A stretch of 64,000 bases of DNA, taken from contig JACKMA010000003.1 in the NCBI GenBank assembly GCA_024235635.1, positions 310,001 through 374,000 of the forward strand, read 5' to 3'. Of the stretch, positions 7,124 to 16,695 are shown piece after piece. The position numbers were made by a program, and so were the translations under genes. Source of the stretch: Zoogloeaceae bacterium. Lineage in GTDB: Bacteria; Pseudomonadota; Gammaproteobacteria; Burkholderiales; Rhodocyclaceae. Position 1 is the stretch's first letter. Each line of letters begins with the position of its first letter. The notes below the pieces were generated by a model. The model was not told the origin of the DNA. It saw only the letters and a program-made list of their open reading frames with translations, and did not search any database.

Positions 7124-8845
7124 ATGCCGACGATGCCAGCGGTCGACACCGACCGTGCCAACCGCCAAGCACGAGCCACGGCACTGGCCGCAATCGGCCC
7201 GGCGCCCGGCGCCGGCGGCCCGGCGATCAGCTACGAATCGGCCGGTCGCGTCGTGATCCTCGGGCCGGAAGATCGCATCCGCCGGCTGGCGGCAGCCCTG
7301 CCGGCCGACATCCCGGCCTGCGGCATCGTCACCCAGGCCTTGCCGGAACGGATCACCCCGGAGATCGAAGCAGCGGCCGGGCTGGCGCCGGAACTCACCT
7401 TGCTGCAGACGCCGACACCGACGATCGAAGGCCATCTCGGCCACTTCCGGCTTTCGGTCGAAAGCGGCGACGACACGGTCGACATCGCCCAACTCGCATT
7501 TGCCAGGGCCTTCTGCGACATCGTCGTCGACCTCAATGACCAGCCGCTGATCCAGCGCGAGCTGCTGCCGCCGGGCTACCTCCATGCCGACGCCGGATTC
7601 GAGTCGGCAGGGCTGTCGGACGCCGTTCACGCGCTGGTCGGCACCTTCGACAAGCCCCGCTACGTGCAGCTGGAGGCAACGCGCTGCGCCCACTCGGCGA
7701 ACGGCAAGATCGGTTGCACCCGTTGCCTCGATGCCTGCCCGGCCGATGCGATCCGAAGCATCGACGGCGTGATCGAACTGGACAGCCACCTGTGCCATGG
7801 CGCCGGCGGCTGTGCCAGCGTGTGCCCGACCGGTGCGATCCGTTACGACCACCCGGAACCGGCGATGCTGCAGGCACGGCTCGAACAGATGCTGGCGCAC
7901 TACTTCGCGGCCGGCGGATCGGCGCCGCGGCTGTTGCTGTTCGACGCCGAGGCGGGCGCCCGCTGGTTCGACGCCCATGGCGAGGACCTCGCGGGCCACT
8001 GGTTGCCGCTGCAGCTCGAGGAGATCGGCGCCGCCGGTCTCGAAACCTGGCTGCAGGCGCTCGCCCGTGGTGCCATCGAGGTGGTGCTGCTGGCACCGGT
8101 GCTGACCGACGCGATCCGCGCCGACCTCGCCCGCGAACTGGCCGTGGCCGAGAGCATCCTGCAGGCCATCGGTGGCGACCGCCGGGTCGCGCTGGTCGAG
8201 GACCCGGACCAGCTCGCGGCACGCCCGGCACCGACCATACGCGCGATCAGCCCACTCGCGTCGCATGCGAGCAGCCGCGACAAGCGCGCGCTGATCTCCG
8301 CCGCCACTGCCCATCTGTATCGCAACTCGGGGCTGCCGGTCGGCGATCTCGCGGTACCGCTGCCCGCGGGTGCGGCGTTCGGAACGGTCGACATCGATGC
8401 CGCCGGCTGCACCTTGTGCAATGCCTGCGTTTCGGCCTGCCCGGTCAAGGCGCTGGGCGCCGGCCGCGAGCGGCCGCTGCTTTCGTTCATCGAGGATCGC
8501 TGCGTGCAGTGCGGCCTGTGCGTGCAGTCCTGTCCCGAGCGGGTGCTGTCGCTGACCAGCCGCTACCAGCTCGACCCGGATCTCCGCCAGCGGCCGCAGA
8601 CGCTGAAGGAAGAACCGCCCTTCGAGTGCATCCGCTGCGGCAAGCCATTCGCAACGCGCAGCATGATCCGCACGATGCAGGCGCGACTGGCCGGGCATCA
8701 CATGTTCGCCGGCGAAGCCGCCCGTCGGCTCGAAATGTGCGCCGACTGCCGCGTCATCGACATCGCGATGAGCGAGCAGGACGCAGGCCTGGTCGGCCTC
8801 GGCGAGGCGGTCGCACCGCCGCGCCCGCCCGGGAGCCGCCATTGA
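7124..8845 (+). CDS. Poly-[4Fe-4S] ferredoxin-type protein of the formate dehydrogenase operon
   Basis: A 573-residue protein with a GGAGG site 8 bases before ATG 7124. Four iron-sulfur motifs are visible: CTRCLDACPADAI near residue 200, CHGAGGCASVCPTGAI near 225, then CTLCNACVSACPVKAL and CVQCGLCVQSCPERVL in the C-terminal third. A further CIRC...CADC pair near the end could bind zinc or another cluster. The linker between cluster pairs (about 200 residues) resembles a hydrogenase-delta-like domain. It probably moves electrons to or from formate dehydrogenase or serves in its assembly. Homologues are common beside DUF3305/3306. Its stop overlaps the start of the TorD-like gene (TGATG). Confidence 0.85.
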   Translation: MPTMPAVDTDRANRQARATALAAIGPAPGAGGPAISYESAGRVVILGPEDRIRRLAAALPADIPACGIVTQALPERITPEIEAAAGLAPELTLLQTPTPTIEGHLGHFRLSVESGDDTVDIAQLAFARAFCDIVVDLNDQPLIQRELLPPGYLHADAGFESAGLSDAVHALVGTFDKPRYVQLEATRCAHSANGKIGCTRCLDACPADAIRSIDGVIELDSHLCHGAGGCASVCPTGAIRYDHPEPAMLQARLEQMLAHYFAAGGSAPRLLLFDAEAGARWFDAHGEDLAGHWLPLQLEEIGAAGLETWLQALARGAIEVVLLAPVLTDAIRADLARELAVAESILQAIGGDRRVALVEDPDQLAARPAPTIRAISPLASHASSRDKRALISAATAHLYRNSGLPVGDLAVPLPAGAAFGTVDIDAAGCTLCNACVSACPVKALGAGRERPLLSFIEDRCVQCGLCVQSCPERVLSLTSRYQLDPDLRQRPQTLKEEPPFECIRCGKPFATRSMIRTMQARLAGHHMFAGEAARRLEMCADCRVIDIAMSEQDAGLVGLGEAVAPPRPPGSRH

Positions 8846-9465
8846 TGACCCCCACCCTGGAGACCGGTCCGAATCCGATGCCCACCCGTAACGCGGTAGA
8901 AGACGCCCTGCGGGCCGACACCTATGCCCTGCTGGGCGCGCTGCTGGCCAGCCCGCCCCGGCAGGACCTGCTCGACTGGCTCGCCGATCTCGACGTCGAT
9001 GCCGACCACGGCACGCGACTGGCGGATGGCTGGCGGGCGCTGTCGGGCGCCGCGACCGTGGCCGTCGCCGGCGAGGTGCTGGACGAATACCAGCAACTGT
9101 TCGTCGGCCTCGGAAAGGGCGAGATCGTGCCGTACGGCTCCTGGTACAAGACCGGCTACCTGATGGAGCAGCCACTGGTCGAGCTGCGCGCCGATCTGCG
9201 CCGCCTCGGACTCGAGGCCGACCCCGAAAGCCACGAGCCCGAAGACCACGTCGCGGCCCTGTGCGAAGTCATGTCCCTGCTGCTGCGCCCGGGCGAGAAC
9301 TACGCCCGCGAGCAAGGCCAGGATTTTTTCGAGCGACACCTGAAGGGCTGGTGCGTTCGCTTTTTCGAGGATCTCCGGACCTGCCCGTCGGCGCGCTTCT
9401 ATCGCGCCGTCGGCGGCTTCGGGGCGGTTTTCATCGGCGCCGAGTCGCTCCGGCTGCAGGCCTGA
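8845..9465 (+). CDS. TorD-family molybdoenzyme maturation chaperone
   Basis: About 206 residues; the start at 8845 overlaps the previous stop by one base, and an ATG at 8878 is possible. The all-helical TorD/DmsD signature is present: LDEYQQLFVGLGKGEIVPYG then SWYKTGYLMEQPLVELR, with the later EPEDHVAALCEVMSLLL block (the ExPDHxxxxLE-type motif). Proteins of this family bind the twin-arginine signal of a molybdoenzyme, hold the apoprotein for cofactor insertion and release it to the Tat system. The natural client is the formate dehydrogenase alpha subunit two genes downstream, which has a Tat signal. Confidence 0.9.
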   Translation: MTPTLETGPNPMPTRNAVEDALRADTYALLGALLASPPRQDLLDWLADLDVDADHGTRLADGWRALSGAATVAVAGEVLDEYQQLFVGLGKGEIVPYGSWYKTGYLMEQPLVELRADLRRLGLEADPESHEPEDHVAALCEVMSLLLRPGENYAREQGQDFFERHLKGWCVRFFEDLRTCPSARFYRAVGGFGAVFIGAESLRLQA

Positions 9466-9495
9466 GCCACGACGCGCCCCAAGGAGGAGAGCGGA

Positions 9496-9708
9496 ATGGA
9501 CAAGAATCCCGAGCAGCAAACGGTCGATACCGCGCGACGCGGCTTCTTGCGCAAGGCCGGGCTCGCCGGCGGTGCTGCCGCCGCGGCGGTGGCGACGGGC
9601 GTATCCGCAGCACCGGAAGCGCCCGCCGATGCCGCCACGCCCAAGCGCAGCCAGGGCTACCACGAGACCGAGCACGTGCGCGCCTACTACAGGACCGCAC
9701 GCATCTGA
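9496..9708 (+). CDS. Small twin-arginine signal protein of formate dehydrogenase locus
   Basis: A 70-residue protein preceded by AGGAGGAG. It has a classical Tat motif (ARRGFLRKAGLAGG at about residues 14-27), an Ala-rich hydrophobic stretch and a signal-peptidase-like VSAAPEA. The mature part is only about 30 residues and ends GYHETEHVRAYYRTARI. Short proteins of this type recur directly upstream of fdhA in proteobacterial formate dehydrogenase operons. A co-exported partner or chaperone function is supposed but not proven. The conserved HETEHVRAYY tail is the part most likely to matter. Confidence 0.85.
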   Translation: MDKNPEQQTVDTARRGFLRKAGLAGGAAAAAVATGVSAAPEAPADAATPKRSQGYHETEHVRAYYRTARI

Positions 9709-9744
9709 TCGCGCGCCGCGCACCAGAAGCAGGAGCAGGAGACC

Positions 9745-12642
9745 ATGAAACTGACACCGAGATCGACCCCGTCGACGAACGGGGCACAAGACAGCCGGCA
9801 GCCGGACGGCGTGACGCGCCGCGGCTTCCTGACCCGCTCCGGCGCCATTGCCGGCGGCGTCGCCGCCAGCACCATGCTGGCGCCGCAGATGATCCGCAAG
9901 GCATCGGCCAAGAGCGCATCGGCCGACGCCAAGCCCGAGATCAAGCGCACCATCTGCACCCACTGCTCGGTCGGCTGCGGCATCTACGCCGAAGTGCAGG
10001 ACGGCGTATGGACCGGCCAGGAGCCGGCCTTCGACCACCCCTTCAACCGAGGCGCCCACTGCGCCAAGGGTGCGTCGGTACGTGAGCACGGCCACGGCGA
10101 GCGTCGCCTGAAGTATCCGATGAAGCTCTCCGGCGGCAAGTGGCAGAAGATCAGCTGGGACCAGGCGATCGACGAGGTCGGCGACCGCATCCTGAAGATT
10201 CGCGAGGAGTCGGGCCCCGATGCGGTGTATTGGCTCGGCTCGGCCAAGCACAACAACGAACAGGCCTACCTGTTCCGCAAGTTCGCCGCGCTGTGGGGCA
10301 CCAACAACGTGGACCACCAGGCCCGCATCTGCCACTCGACGACGGTGGCCGGTGTCGCCAACACCTGGGGCTACGGTGCGATGACGAACAGCTACAACGA
10401 CATGCACAACTCGAAGGCGATGATCCTGATCGGATCGAACCCGACCGAGGCGCACCCGGTGGCGATGCAGCACATCCTCTACGCCAAGGAACGCAACAAG
10501 TCCAAGCTGATCGTCGCCGATCCGCGCTTCACCCGCACTGCCGCCAAGGCCGACCAGTACCTGCGCCTGCGCCCGGGGTCGGACGTGGCCTTCGTCTGGG
10601 GCCTGCTGTGGCACATCTTCGACAACGGCTGGGAAGACAAGGAATACATCTCCCAGCGCGTGTTCGGCATGGACGAGATTCGCCAGGAGGTAGGTCGCTG
10701 GAACCCGGACGAGGTCGAGCGCGTGACCGGCATCGGCCGCGACCAAATGTATCTGGCGGCCAAGACGCTGGCCACCAACAAGCCCGGCACCGTGGTCTGG
10801 TGCATGGGCGGCACCCAGCACACCACCGGCAACAACAATACGCGCTCGTACTGCGTGCTGATGCTGGCGCTGGGCAACATCGGCACCAGCGGCGGCGGCG
10901 CCAACATCTTCCGGGGCCACGACAACGTGCAGGGTGCGACCGATCTTGGCGTGCTGTCGCACACGCTGCCGGGCTATTACGGACTCGCCGAAGGCTCGTG
11001 GAAGCACTGGGCCAAGGTCTGGGATGTGGACTTCGACTGGCTGAAGGCCCGCTTCGACCGCGAGGAAAAGCCGGGTGATTTCTTCGGCGAGGAAGGCGCC
11101 GGCGACAAGCTCGTCGATGGCATGACCTCGAGCGGCATCACGGTGTCCCGCTGGGTCGATGGCGTACTCGAGGACAAGAACAACATCGCCCAGCGCGACA
11201 ACCTGCGCGCGATGGTGTTCTGGGGCCACGCACCGAACAGCCAGACCCGCGGCCCCGACCAGAAGAAGGCGATGGAGAAGCTCGACACCATCGTCGTCAT
11301 CGACCCCTACCCGACGGTCACCGCGGTGCTCCCCGACCGCCAGGACGGCATGTACCTGCTGCCCGCGTGCACCCAATTCGAGACCTACGGCTCGGTCACC
11401 GCATCGAACCGCTCGCTGCAGTGGCGCGACAAGGTCATCGAACCGCTGTTCGAATCGTTGCCGGACCACACCATCGCCTACAAGTTGGCGAAGAAGCTGG
11501 GCTTTGCCGGTGAGCTGTGCAAGCACATCGCGGTCAACAACGACGAGCCGCTGATCGAGGACATCACCCGCGAGTTCAACAAGGGCATGTGGACCATCGG
11601 CTACACCGGCCAGAGCCCCGAACGGCTGAAGGAACACCAGCAGAACTGGCACACCTTCGACTACACCACGCTCGAGGCCCGCGGTGGCCCGGCCAACGGC
11701 GAAACCTACGGCCTGCCGTGGCCGTGCTGGGGCACGCCGGAATTCAAGCATCCGGGCACCCATGTCCTCTACGACACGAGCAAGCCGGTGGCGAAGGGCG
11801 GGCTCAACTTCCGCGCCCGCTTCGGCGTCGAGTTCGAAGGCAAGAACCTGCTGGCCGAGGGCTCCTACCCGGTCGGCTGCGAACTGAAGGGTGGCCACCC
11901 CGAGTTCACCGCCGACCTGCTGAAGAAGCTCGGCTGGTGGGACGACCTCAGCGCCGAGGAAAAGCAGGCGGCCGAAGGCAAGAACTGGAAGACCGATCTC
12001 TCCGGCGGCATTCAGCGCGTTGCGATCCAGCATGGCTGCGCGCCGTTCGGCAACGCCAAGGCGAGGGCCATCGTGTGGACCTTCCCGGATCGCGTGCCGA
12101 TCCACCGCGAACCGCTGTACACGACGCGTCGCGACCTGGTGCCGGACTACCCGACCTACAAGGACGTCAAGAGCCATTACCGGCTGCCGGTGATGTACCA
12201 GTCGATCCAGGAGACCGACTACGCCAAGGACTATCCGATCATCCTCACCAGCGGCCGCCTGGTCGAATACGAGGGTGGCGGCGACGAGAGCCGCTCGAAC
12301 CCGTGGCTGGCCGAGCTGCAGCAGGAGATGTTCGTCGAGCTGAACCCGGTGGATGCCAACAACAACGGCATTCGCGGCGACGAGATGGTGTGGGTCGAGA
12401 CGCCGGCCGGCAAGATCAAGGTCAAGGCCCTGATCACCGAACGGGTCGAGCCCGGCGTCGCCTTCATCCCGTTCCACTTCGGCGGCGTGTTCGAAGGGAA
12501 GGACCTGCGCAGCAAGTATCCGCAGGGCGCCGACCCGTACGTGCTCGGCGAGTCCGCCAACACCGCGATGACCTACGGTTACGACTCGGTCACCCAGATG
12601 CAGGAGTCCAAGGTCTCCTGCTGCCGCATCGCCGCAGCCTGA
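9745..12642 (+). CDS. fdhA: Formate dehydrogenase, catalytic (alpha) subunit, cysteine type
   Basis: A 965-residue molybdo- or tungsto-bis-MGD enzyme that oxidises formate to CO2 in the periplasm. A Tat motif (TRRGFLTRSG, residues 24-33) precedes the mature part. A [4Fe-4S] cluster is bound by Cys71, Cys74, Cys78 and Cys106. The metal ligand is Cys196 in QARICHSTTV, so this is the cysteine rather than the selenocysteine form; the neighbouring active-site His197 is kept. The family segments GSNPTEAHPV, DPRFTRTA, GGTQHTTGNNNTRS and the C-terminal MGD-binding domain (LTSGRLVEYEGGG) are all present. Length is normal. It is followed at 13 bases by the beta subunit. AGGAGCAGGAG precedes the start. 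Confidence 0.96.
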   Translation: MKLTPRSTPSTNGAQDSRQPDGVTRRGFLTRSGAIAGGVAASTMLAPQMIRKASAKSASADAKPEIKRTICTHCSVGCGIYAEVQDGVWTGQEPAFDHPFNRGAHCAKGASVREHGHGERRLKYPMKLSGGKWQKISWDQAIDEVGDRILKIREESGPDAVYWLGSAKHNNEQAYLFRKFAALWGTNNVDHQARICHSTTVAGVANTWGYGAMTNSYNDMHNSKAMILIGSNPTEAHPVAMQHILYAKERNKSKLIVADPRFTRTAAKADQYLRLRPGSDVAFVWGLLWHIFDNGWEDKEYISQRVFGMDEIRQEVGRWNPDEVERVTGIGRDQMYLAAKTLATNKPGTVVWCMGGTQHTTGNNNTRSYCVLMLALGNIGTSGGGANIFRGHDNVQGATDLGVLSHTLPGYYGLAEGSWKHWAKVWDVDFDWLKARFDREEKPGDFFGEEGAGDKLVDGMTSSGITVSRWVDGVLEDKNNIAQRDNLRAMVFWGHAPNSQTRGPDQKKAMEKLDTIVVIDPYPTVTAVLPDRQDGMYLLPACTQFETYGSVTASNRSLQWRDKVIEPLFESLPDHTIAYKLAKKLGFAGELCKHIAVNNDEPLIEDITREFNKGMWTIGYTGQSPERLKEHQQNWHTFDYTTLEARGGPANGETYGLPWPCWGTPEFKHPGTHVLYDTSKPVAKGGLNFRARFGVEFEGKNLLAEGSYPVGCELKGGHPEFTADLLKKLGWWDDLSAEEKQAAEGKNWKTDLSGGIQRVAIQHGCAPFGNAKARAIVWTFPDRVPIHREPLYTTRRDLVPDYPTYKDVKSHYRLPVMYQSIQETDYAKDYPIILTSGRLVEYEGGGDESRSNPWLAELQQEMFVELNPVDANNNGIRGDEMVWVETPAGKIKVKALITERVEPGVAFIPFHFGGVFEGKDLRSKYPQGADPYVLGESANTAMTYGYDSVTQMQESKVSCCRIAAA

Positions 12643-12655
12643 GAAGGAGTCGATC

Positions 12656-13258
12656 ATGGCAAGGATGAAGTTTCTGTGTGACGCCGAGCGCTGCATCGAA
12701 TGCAATGCCTGCGTCACCGCCTGCAAGAACGAGCACGAGGTGCAATGGGGTGTGAACCGGCGCCGCGTGGTCACCATCAACGACGGCGAGCCCACCGAGA
12801 AATCGCTCTCGGTGGCCTGCATGCACTGCACCGATGCGCCGTGCTCGGCGGTGTGCCCGGTGGATTGCTTCTACACCACCGAGGACGGCGTCGTGCTGCA
12901 CAACAAGGATGCCTGCATCGGCTGCGGCTACTGCCTGTTCGCCTGTCCCTTCGGCGCCCCCCAGTTCCCGCAGGACGGCGCCTTCGGCGAGCGCGGCAAG
13001 ATGGACAAGTGCACCTTCTGCGCCGGCGGTCCGGAGGAAGACAACTCGCCGGCCGAACGCGCCAAGTACGGTCGCAATCGTCTTGCCGAGGGCAAGCTGC
13101 CGCTGTGCGCGGAGATGTGCTCGACCAAGGCGCTGCTCGCCGGCGACGCCAACGAGGTCTCCGACATCTTCCGCGAACGTGTCGTCGCCCGCGGCTCCAA
13201 TCGCGGCGCCTGGGGCCAGAACCTGCAGTTCAATCCGCTGGGCGGCGGCAAGGGCTGA
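12656..13258 (+). CDS. fdhB: Formate dehydrogenase, iron-sulfur (beta) subunit
   Basis: A 200-residue electron-transfer subunit, preceded by GAAGGAG. It carries the four-cluster pattern of FdnH/FdhB-type proteins: CIECNACVTACKNEH, CMHCTDAPCSAVCPVDC, CIGCGYCLFACPFGAP and CTFC...CAEMC. It passes electrons from the catalytic subunit to the membrane cytochrome b. There is no C-terminal transmembrane anchor as in E. coli FdnH, so attachment must rely on the gamma subunit. No signal peptide is present, which fits co-export with the Tat-targeted alpha subunit. Confidence 0.95.
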   Translation: MARMKFLCDAERCIECNACVTACKNEHEVQWGVNRRRVVTINDGEPTEKSLSVACMHCTDAPCSAVCPVDCFYTTEDGVVLHNKDACIGCGYCLFACPFGAPQFPQDGAFGERGKMDKCTFCAGGPEEDNSPAERAKYGRNRLAEGKLPLCAEMCSTKALLAGDANEVSDIFRERVVARGSNRGAWGQNLQFNPLGGGKG

Positions 13259-13339
13259 GCCGCCGTGCGACCAGGCCGGCCCGCGCCCCGCGCGGACCGG
13301 CATGTCATCCAGCGCAACCAGAACACGGGAGAGAACACG

Positions 13340-14332
13340 ATGCCACGGAATGCGCTTGCTGTAACGGCGATGCGATGGTGGTTGGGGTTGATCGTGAGCT
13401 GCTGCGCGCTGTTCGCCGCGGCCCCGGCCACGGCCGCCGATGCGCCGAAGGCCCCGCCCGGCGACGCCGTGGCCGACTACTGGCGCGAAGTCCGGCAGGG
13501 CGTGCCGGGCCTGAGCCAGGTACCGGGCGCCGAGCGCGGCGTGATGATCAACGCCCGCGGCGAGACCTGGCGCCAGCAGCGCAACGGCCCGTTGAAGCGC
13601 TACGGCGGCATGGTCCTGCTGGCAATGCTCGGCATCATCGTGCTGTTCTACTTGGTGAAGGGCCCGATGAAGCTCTCCGAGCCACCGACCGGACGCAAGA
13701 TCCAGCGCTTCACGCCCTTCGAACGCTTCGTGCACTGGGGCACCGCCATCACCTTCATCCTGATGGGGCTCACCGGCCTGGCAATCCTGTTCGGCCGCAC
13801 CGTGCTCGGGCCGCTGATCGGCACCGATGGCCTCGGCGGTCTGCTCGCCCTCGGCAAGCTGGTGCACAACTACCTCGGCCCGCTGTTCCTGGCCTTCACG
13901 ATCCTGCTGATCTTCGCCTTCGTGCGCGACAATGTCTGGCAGAAGTGCGACGGCGAATGGATCGCCAAGGCCGGCGGCATGTTCTCGTCGGGCGCCCACG
14001 TGCCCTCGGGCCGCTTCAACTTCGGCGAGAAGACCTGGTTCTGGCTCGGCGTCACCTTCCTCGGCCTGTTCGTCGCCGGCACCGGTCTGCTGCTGAACTT
14101 CCCGGCCCTGATCGACCGCACCCGCGACCTGATGCAGAACCTGGTGCTGCTGCACGCGATCGGCGCGGTCCTGCTGCTGGCCTTGTCGTTCGGCCACATC
14201 TACATGGGCACGGTCGGCGTCGAAGGCGCACTCGATTCGATGAAGACCGGCGAAGTGGACGAGACCTGGGCCAGGGAACACCACGCGCTGTGGTACGAGG
14301 ACGTCAAGGCCGGCCGCTCCGGCCGACCGTGA
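13340..14332 (+). CDS. Formate dehydrogenase, cytochrome b556 (gamma) subunit
   Basis: A 330-residue membrane subunit that hands electrons to the quinone pool. It begins with a signal-like helix (WWLGLIVSCCALFAAAPATA), then a periplasmic stretch of about 70 residues with GVMINARGETWRQQRNGPL, which is typical of the long gamma form. Four or more membrane helices follow, including FVHWGTAITFILMGLTGLAI and LLHAIGAVLLLALSFGHIYM, whose histidines (HW, H-N-Y, LLHA, GHIY) should bind two haems b. The C-terminal VDETWAREHHALWYED is a conserved family ending. It is the last gene of the operon and is followed by a strong intrinsic terminator. Confidence 0.94.
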   Translation: MPRNALAVTAMRWWLGLIVSCCALFAAAPATAADAPKAPPGDAVADYWREVRQGVPGLSQVPGAERGVMINARGETWRQQRNGPLKRYGGMVLLAMLGIIVLFYLVKGPMKLSEPPTGRKIQRFTPFERFVHWGTAITFILMGLTGLAILFGRTVLGPLIGTDGLGGLLALGKLVHNYLGPLFLAFTILLIFAFVRDNVWQKCDGEWIAKAGGMFSSGAHVPSGRFNFGEKTWFWLGVTFLGLFVAGTGLLLNFPALIDRTRDLMQNLVLLHAIGAVLLLALSFGHIYMGTVGVEGALDSMKTGEVDETWAREHHALWYEDVKAGRSGRP

Positions 14333-14352
14333 GCGACGACGAATCCAGCCCG

Positions 14353-14375
14353 AGCCCGCCGCACGCGGGCTTTTT
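14353..14375 (+). terminator. Intrinsic terminator of the formate dehydrogenase operon
   Basis: A perfect 7-bp stem AGCCCGC/GCGGGCT with a 5-base loop, followed directly by a run of five T. It lies 20 bases after the gamma-subunit stop codon and is the clearest factor-independent terminator in the window. Confidence 0.85.
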
Positions 14376-14578
14376 CTCGCGCGCCCGACGGGGTACTAGG
14401 GTATCGCCCCGAGCCGCCGGCCAGCGGTCGAAGCAACGGTCTACGTCCGCGATCGACTCGATCCGATCGCGCAGATCGGCAACAATCGATACCCGGACGC
14501 CGCGGGATCGCCCGTGAACGGTGCAACCGTGCCGTCGAAAGATGAGCGATCGCGCAACCGCCGCACGAGGCCGAGCGC

Positions 14579-15682
14579 ATGTCGGGCGCAGCGAAACCTG
14601 CATCGAAATCATTGCCAGGCAGGATCACGCCAGTCTGGCTGACCGCATTGGCGCTGAGTCCGGGGGCCGGGGCCGCCGGGCCGGCCGAGGGCTCGCCGTC
14701 CGCGGCCTACACCACGCCGGCGGAACGCCGTGAAGCCGGCACCAGCCACCGATTGACCGATTGGCTGACGGCGTCGGCCCTGCTCGAGAGCGAGCGCCAG
14801 CGGCAATGGACCCGGGGCGGATCGGACGAAGAGCGCTCGACCGAGGAGGGGCAGACGACCACGGCGCAGTGGGCTCTGCTCGCGTTCGCGGACGGCCCGG
14901 TCCAGGCCGAATGGGTGCTGGAGTACGAGACCGGCACCGACAAGCCGACGCTCGACGAGGCCGTCGTCAGCCTTGCCGACGACGACTGGGAGATCGCCGT
15001 CGGCCGCCAGTACACGCCGCTCGGTCAGTATTTAAGTCACTTTCCGACTGGCCCGATGCTGGAATTCGGCGAGACGCGGGTCGAGGGCGTGGCACTCGGT
15101 CTGGCCTTGTCCGACCGCTTGGAACTGACCCTGATGCGCCATGCCGGCCGAGCGCGCCCGGCCGGCGACAGCCGCTGGTCGCTGGACTGGGCCGCCGGAC
15201 TGGAAGCCGAAGTCGGCCGCGGCTGGTCGGTCGGTACAAGCTACCAGAGCGATCTGGCCGATGCCCTCGACGGCCTGCCCGACGAGGTACGTCATCGCTA
15301 CCGGCGACGGGTTTCGGCGGCTGCCGCCTTCGTCCGCTGGCGCAGCCAGCGCGTCGACGCGAGCGCGGAGTGGCTCGGCGCACTGCGCCCGTTCGCGGAA
15401 CTGGCACCGGCCCTCGACCGCCCGTCGGCCTGGAATCTCGAGTTCGCCCATTTCGTCGATCCGCGCTTTTTCTGGGCCGCCCGCCTCGAGGGCAGCCACG
15501 ACCTCGCCGATGTACCGCGCCGGCGCTGGGGCGTGTCGGCCAGCTGGCTGCCCACCCGTTGGCTCGGCATCTCGGTCGAATTCCTGCAAGGCAGGATCCG
15601 CGGCGAAGCACCCGACGACGGCGAAACGGCGCCCGAGGCGCGGGTCCGGCAGTTCGGCATCCGGCTGTCGCTGACCCCTTGA
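14579..15682 (+). CDS. LbtU-like outer-membrane beta-barrel protein
   Basis: A 367-residue protein with a long, Ala/Pro-rich leader (hydrophobic PVWLTALALSPGAGAAGPA) and many alternating amphipathic strands ending in FGIRLSLTP. The central stretch VGRQYTPLGQYLSHFPTGPM followed by LEFGETRVEG is close to the signature of LbtU-type siderophore porins (GQQYVPFG...DPLTLELGETRE). LbtU of Legionella takes up a siderophore without TonB; other members have no known substrate. A GAGG site precedes ATG 14579. It has no partner gene nearby that would hint at its cargo. The family call is moderate; a barrel fold is likely. Confidence 0.65.
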   Translation: MSGAAKPASKSLPGRITPVWLTALALSPGAGAAGPAEGSPSAAYTTPAERREAGTSHRLTDWLTASALLESERQRQWTRGGSDEERSTEEGQTTTAQWALLAFADGPVQAEWVLEYETGTDKPTLDEAVVSLADDDWEIAVGRQYTPLGQYLSHFPTGPMLEFGETRVEGVALGLALSDRLELTLMRHAGRARPAGDSRWSLDWAAGLEAEVGRGWSVGTSYQSDLADALDGLPDEVRHRYRRRVSAAAAFVRWRSQRVDASAEWLGALRPFAELAPALDRPSAWNLEFAHFVDPRFFWAARLEGSHDLADVPRRRWGVSASWLPTRWLGISVEFLQGRIRGEAPDDGETAPEARVRQFGIRLSLTP

Positions 15683-15913
15683 CCCGGCGCGGTGCCCGAC
15701 GACGCGCTCGGCAGCCCTCGCCGAGCGTGCCACGGAACGTCGATCTGTTCCGCACAAGGCGTTGAAATAATTGCATTTGCTGCGCGTACAACAAAGCCCC
15801 GATGCAGACATCGACACATCCATCCACGCTGGATGGCAGCTGCCCGGGTCGGCCACGGCCGATGCCGGCGCAGTGACCGACGATTCGTCAATGACTGCCA
15901 TGGAGGGCATGAC

Positions 15914-16672
15914 ATGAACGACCACAGTTTTGCGCGCCCCGGACTGCGGGCCATCCTGCTCGCTGCGCTTGCGCCGGGCCTGGTGGGCACCGCCGCGGCC
16001 CAGCTCGAACTGACCGAGGCCGAGCTGTTCTTCGAACTCAACGACACCGACGGCGACCTCGGCCTGCATGCCGCGATCGACGGCGGGCCCTACACCCGGC
16101 TCGAGATCGAGGGGCCCAACGGGCGCCGGCTGCTGCGTCTCAGTGCATCCGGCGCCCTCGCCAAGCAGGGCATGACCCAGTTCGCACTGGAGAGCGCCGA
16201 ACCGGATTTCGAAGAACTCCTGCCCGAGGACTTCTTCTGGCGCTTCCCCGAAGGTCCGTACGAGATCGAGATCAAGCACCGGCGCGAAGAAGCCGAAGCG
16301 ACCGTATTCCTGAGCCATGTGCTGGCGGCGCCGCCGTCCGGAATCATGATCAACGACGAACCCGCCGCCCACGACTGCGACTCGCCCGATTTGCCGATCG
16401 TCGTCAATCCGGTGACGGTACGCTGGGCGCCGGTCACCACCTCGCATCCGACCCTCGGCGCCTTCGGCCCGGTTGAGATCGCGCGCTACCAGTTCTTCGT
16501 CGAGCAGGACGATGCCAAGCTGTCGATGGACCTGCCGCCGACGGTGACCGAATTCGCCATTCCGCCGGACATGACCGCCGAAGGCGGCACCTTCAAGTTC
16601 GAGATCATTGCCCGCGCGGACAACCTCAACAACACGGCGATCGAGAGCTGCTTCATCGTCGACCCGATGTAG
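15914..16672 (+). CDS. Secreted protein of unknown function
   Basis: A 252-residue protein with a signal peptide (LRAILLAALAPGLVGTAAAQ, cleavage before LELTE) and a TGGAGGG ribosome site ahead of ATG 15914. Two conserved-looking halves are visible. The first (FFELNDTDGDLGLHAAIDGG) could bind calcium through its Asp-rich loop. The second, after two cysteines around AHDCDSPDLP, reads like a fibronectin- or Ig-like domain (NPVTVRWAPVTTSHP, IARYQFFVEQ, FEIIARADNLNNT). A possible disulfide joins the DCDS cysteine and the one in ESCFIVD. I do not recognise the protein. It is convergent with the LuxR-type gene, with a hairpin between them. Confidence 0.7.
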   Translation: MNDHSFARPGLRAILLAALAPGLVGTAAAQLELTEAELFFELNDTDGDLGLHAAIDGGPYTRLEIEGPNGRRLLRLSASGALAKQGMTQFALESAEPDFEELLPEDFFWRFPEGPYEIEIKHRREEAEATVFLSHVLAAPPSGIMINDEPAAHDCDSPDLPIVVNPVTVRWAPVTTSHPTLGAFGPVEIARYQFFVEQDDAKLSMDLPPTVTEFAIPPDMTAEGGTFKFEIIARADNLNNTAIESCFIVDPM

Positions 16673-16695
16673 CGGCCGCGGACCTGCAGGCGGCC

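Noticed and set aside
8698..12831. A 1377-codon open frame antisense to the formate dehydrogenase genes
   Set aside because: It is the mirror of strongly coded GC-rich genes; its translation is low-complexity and has no family motif.
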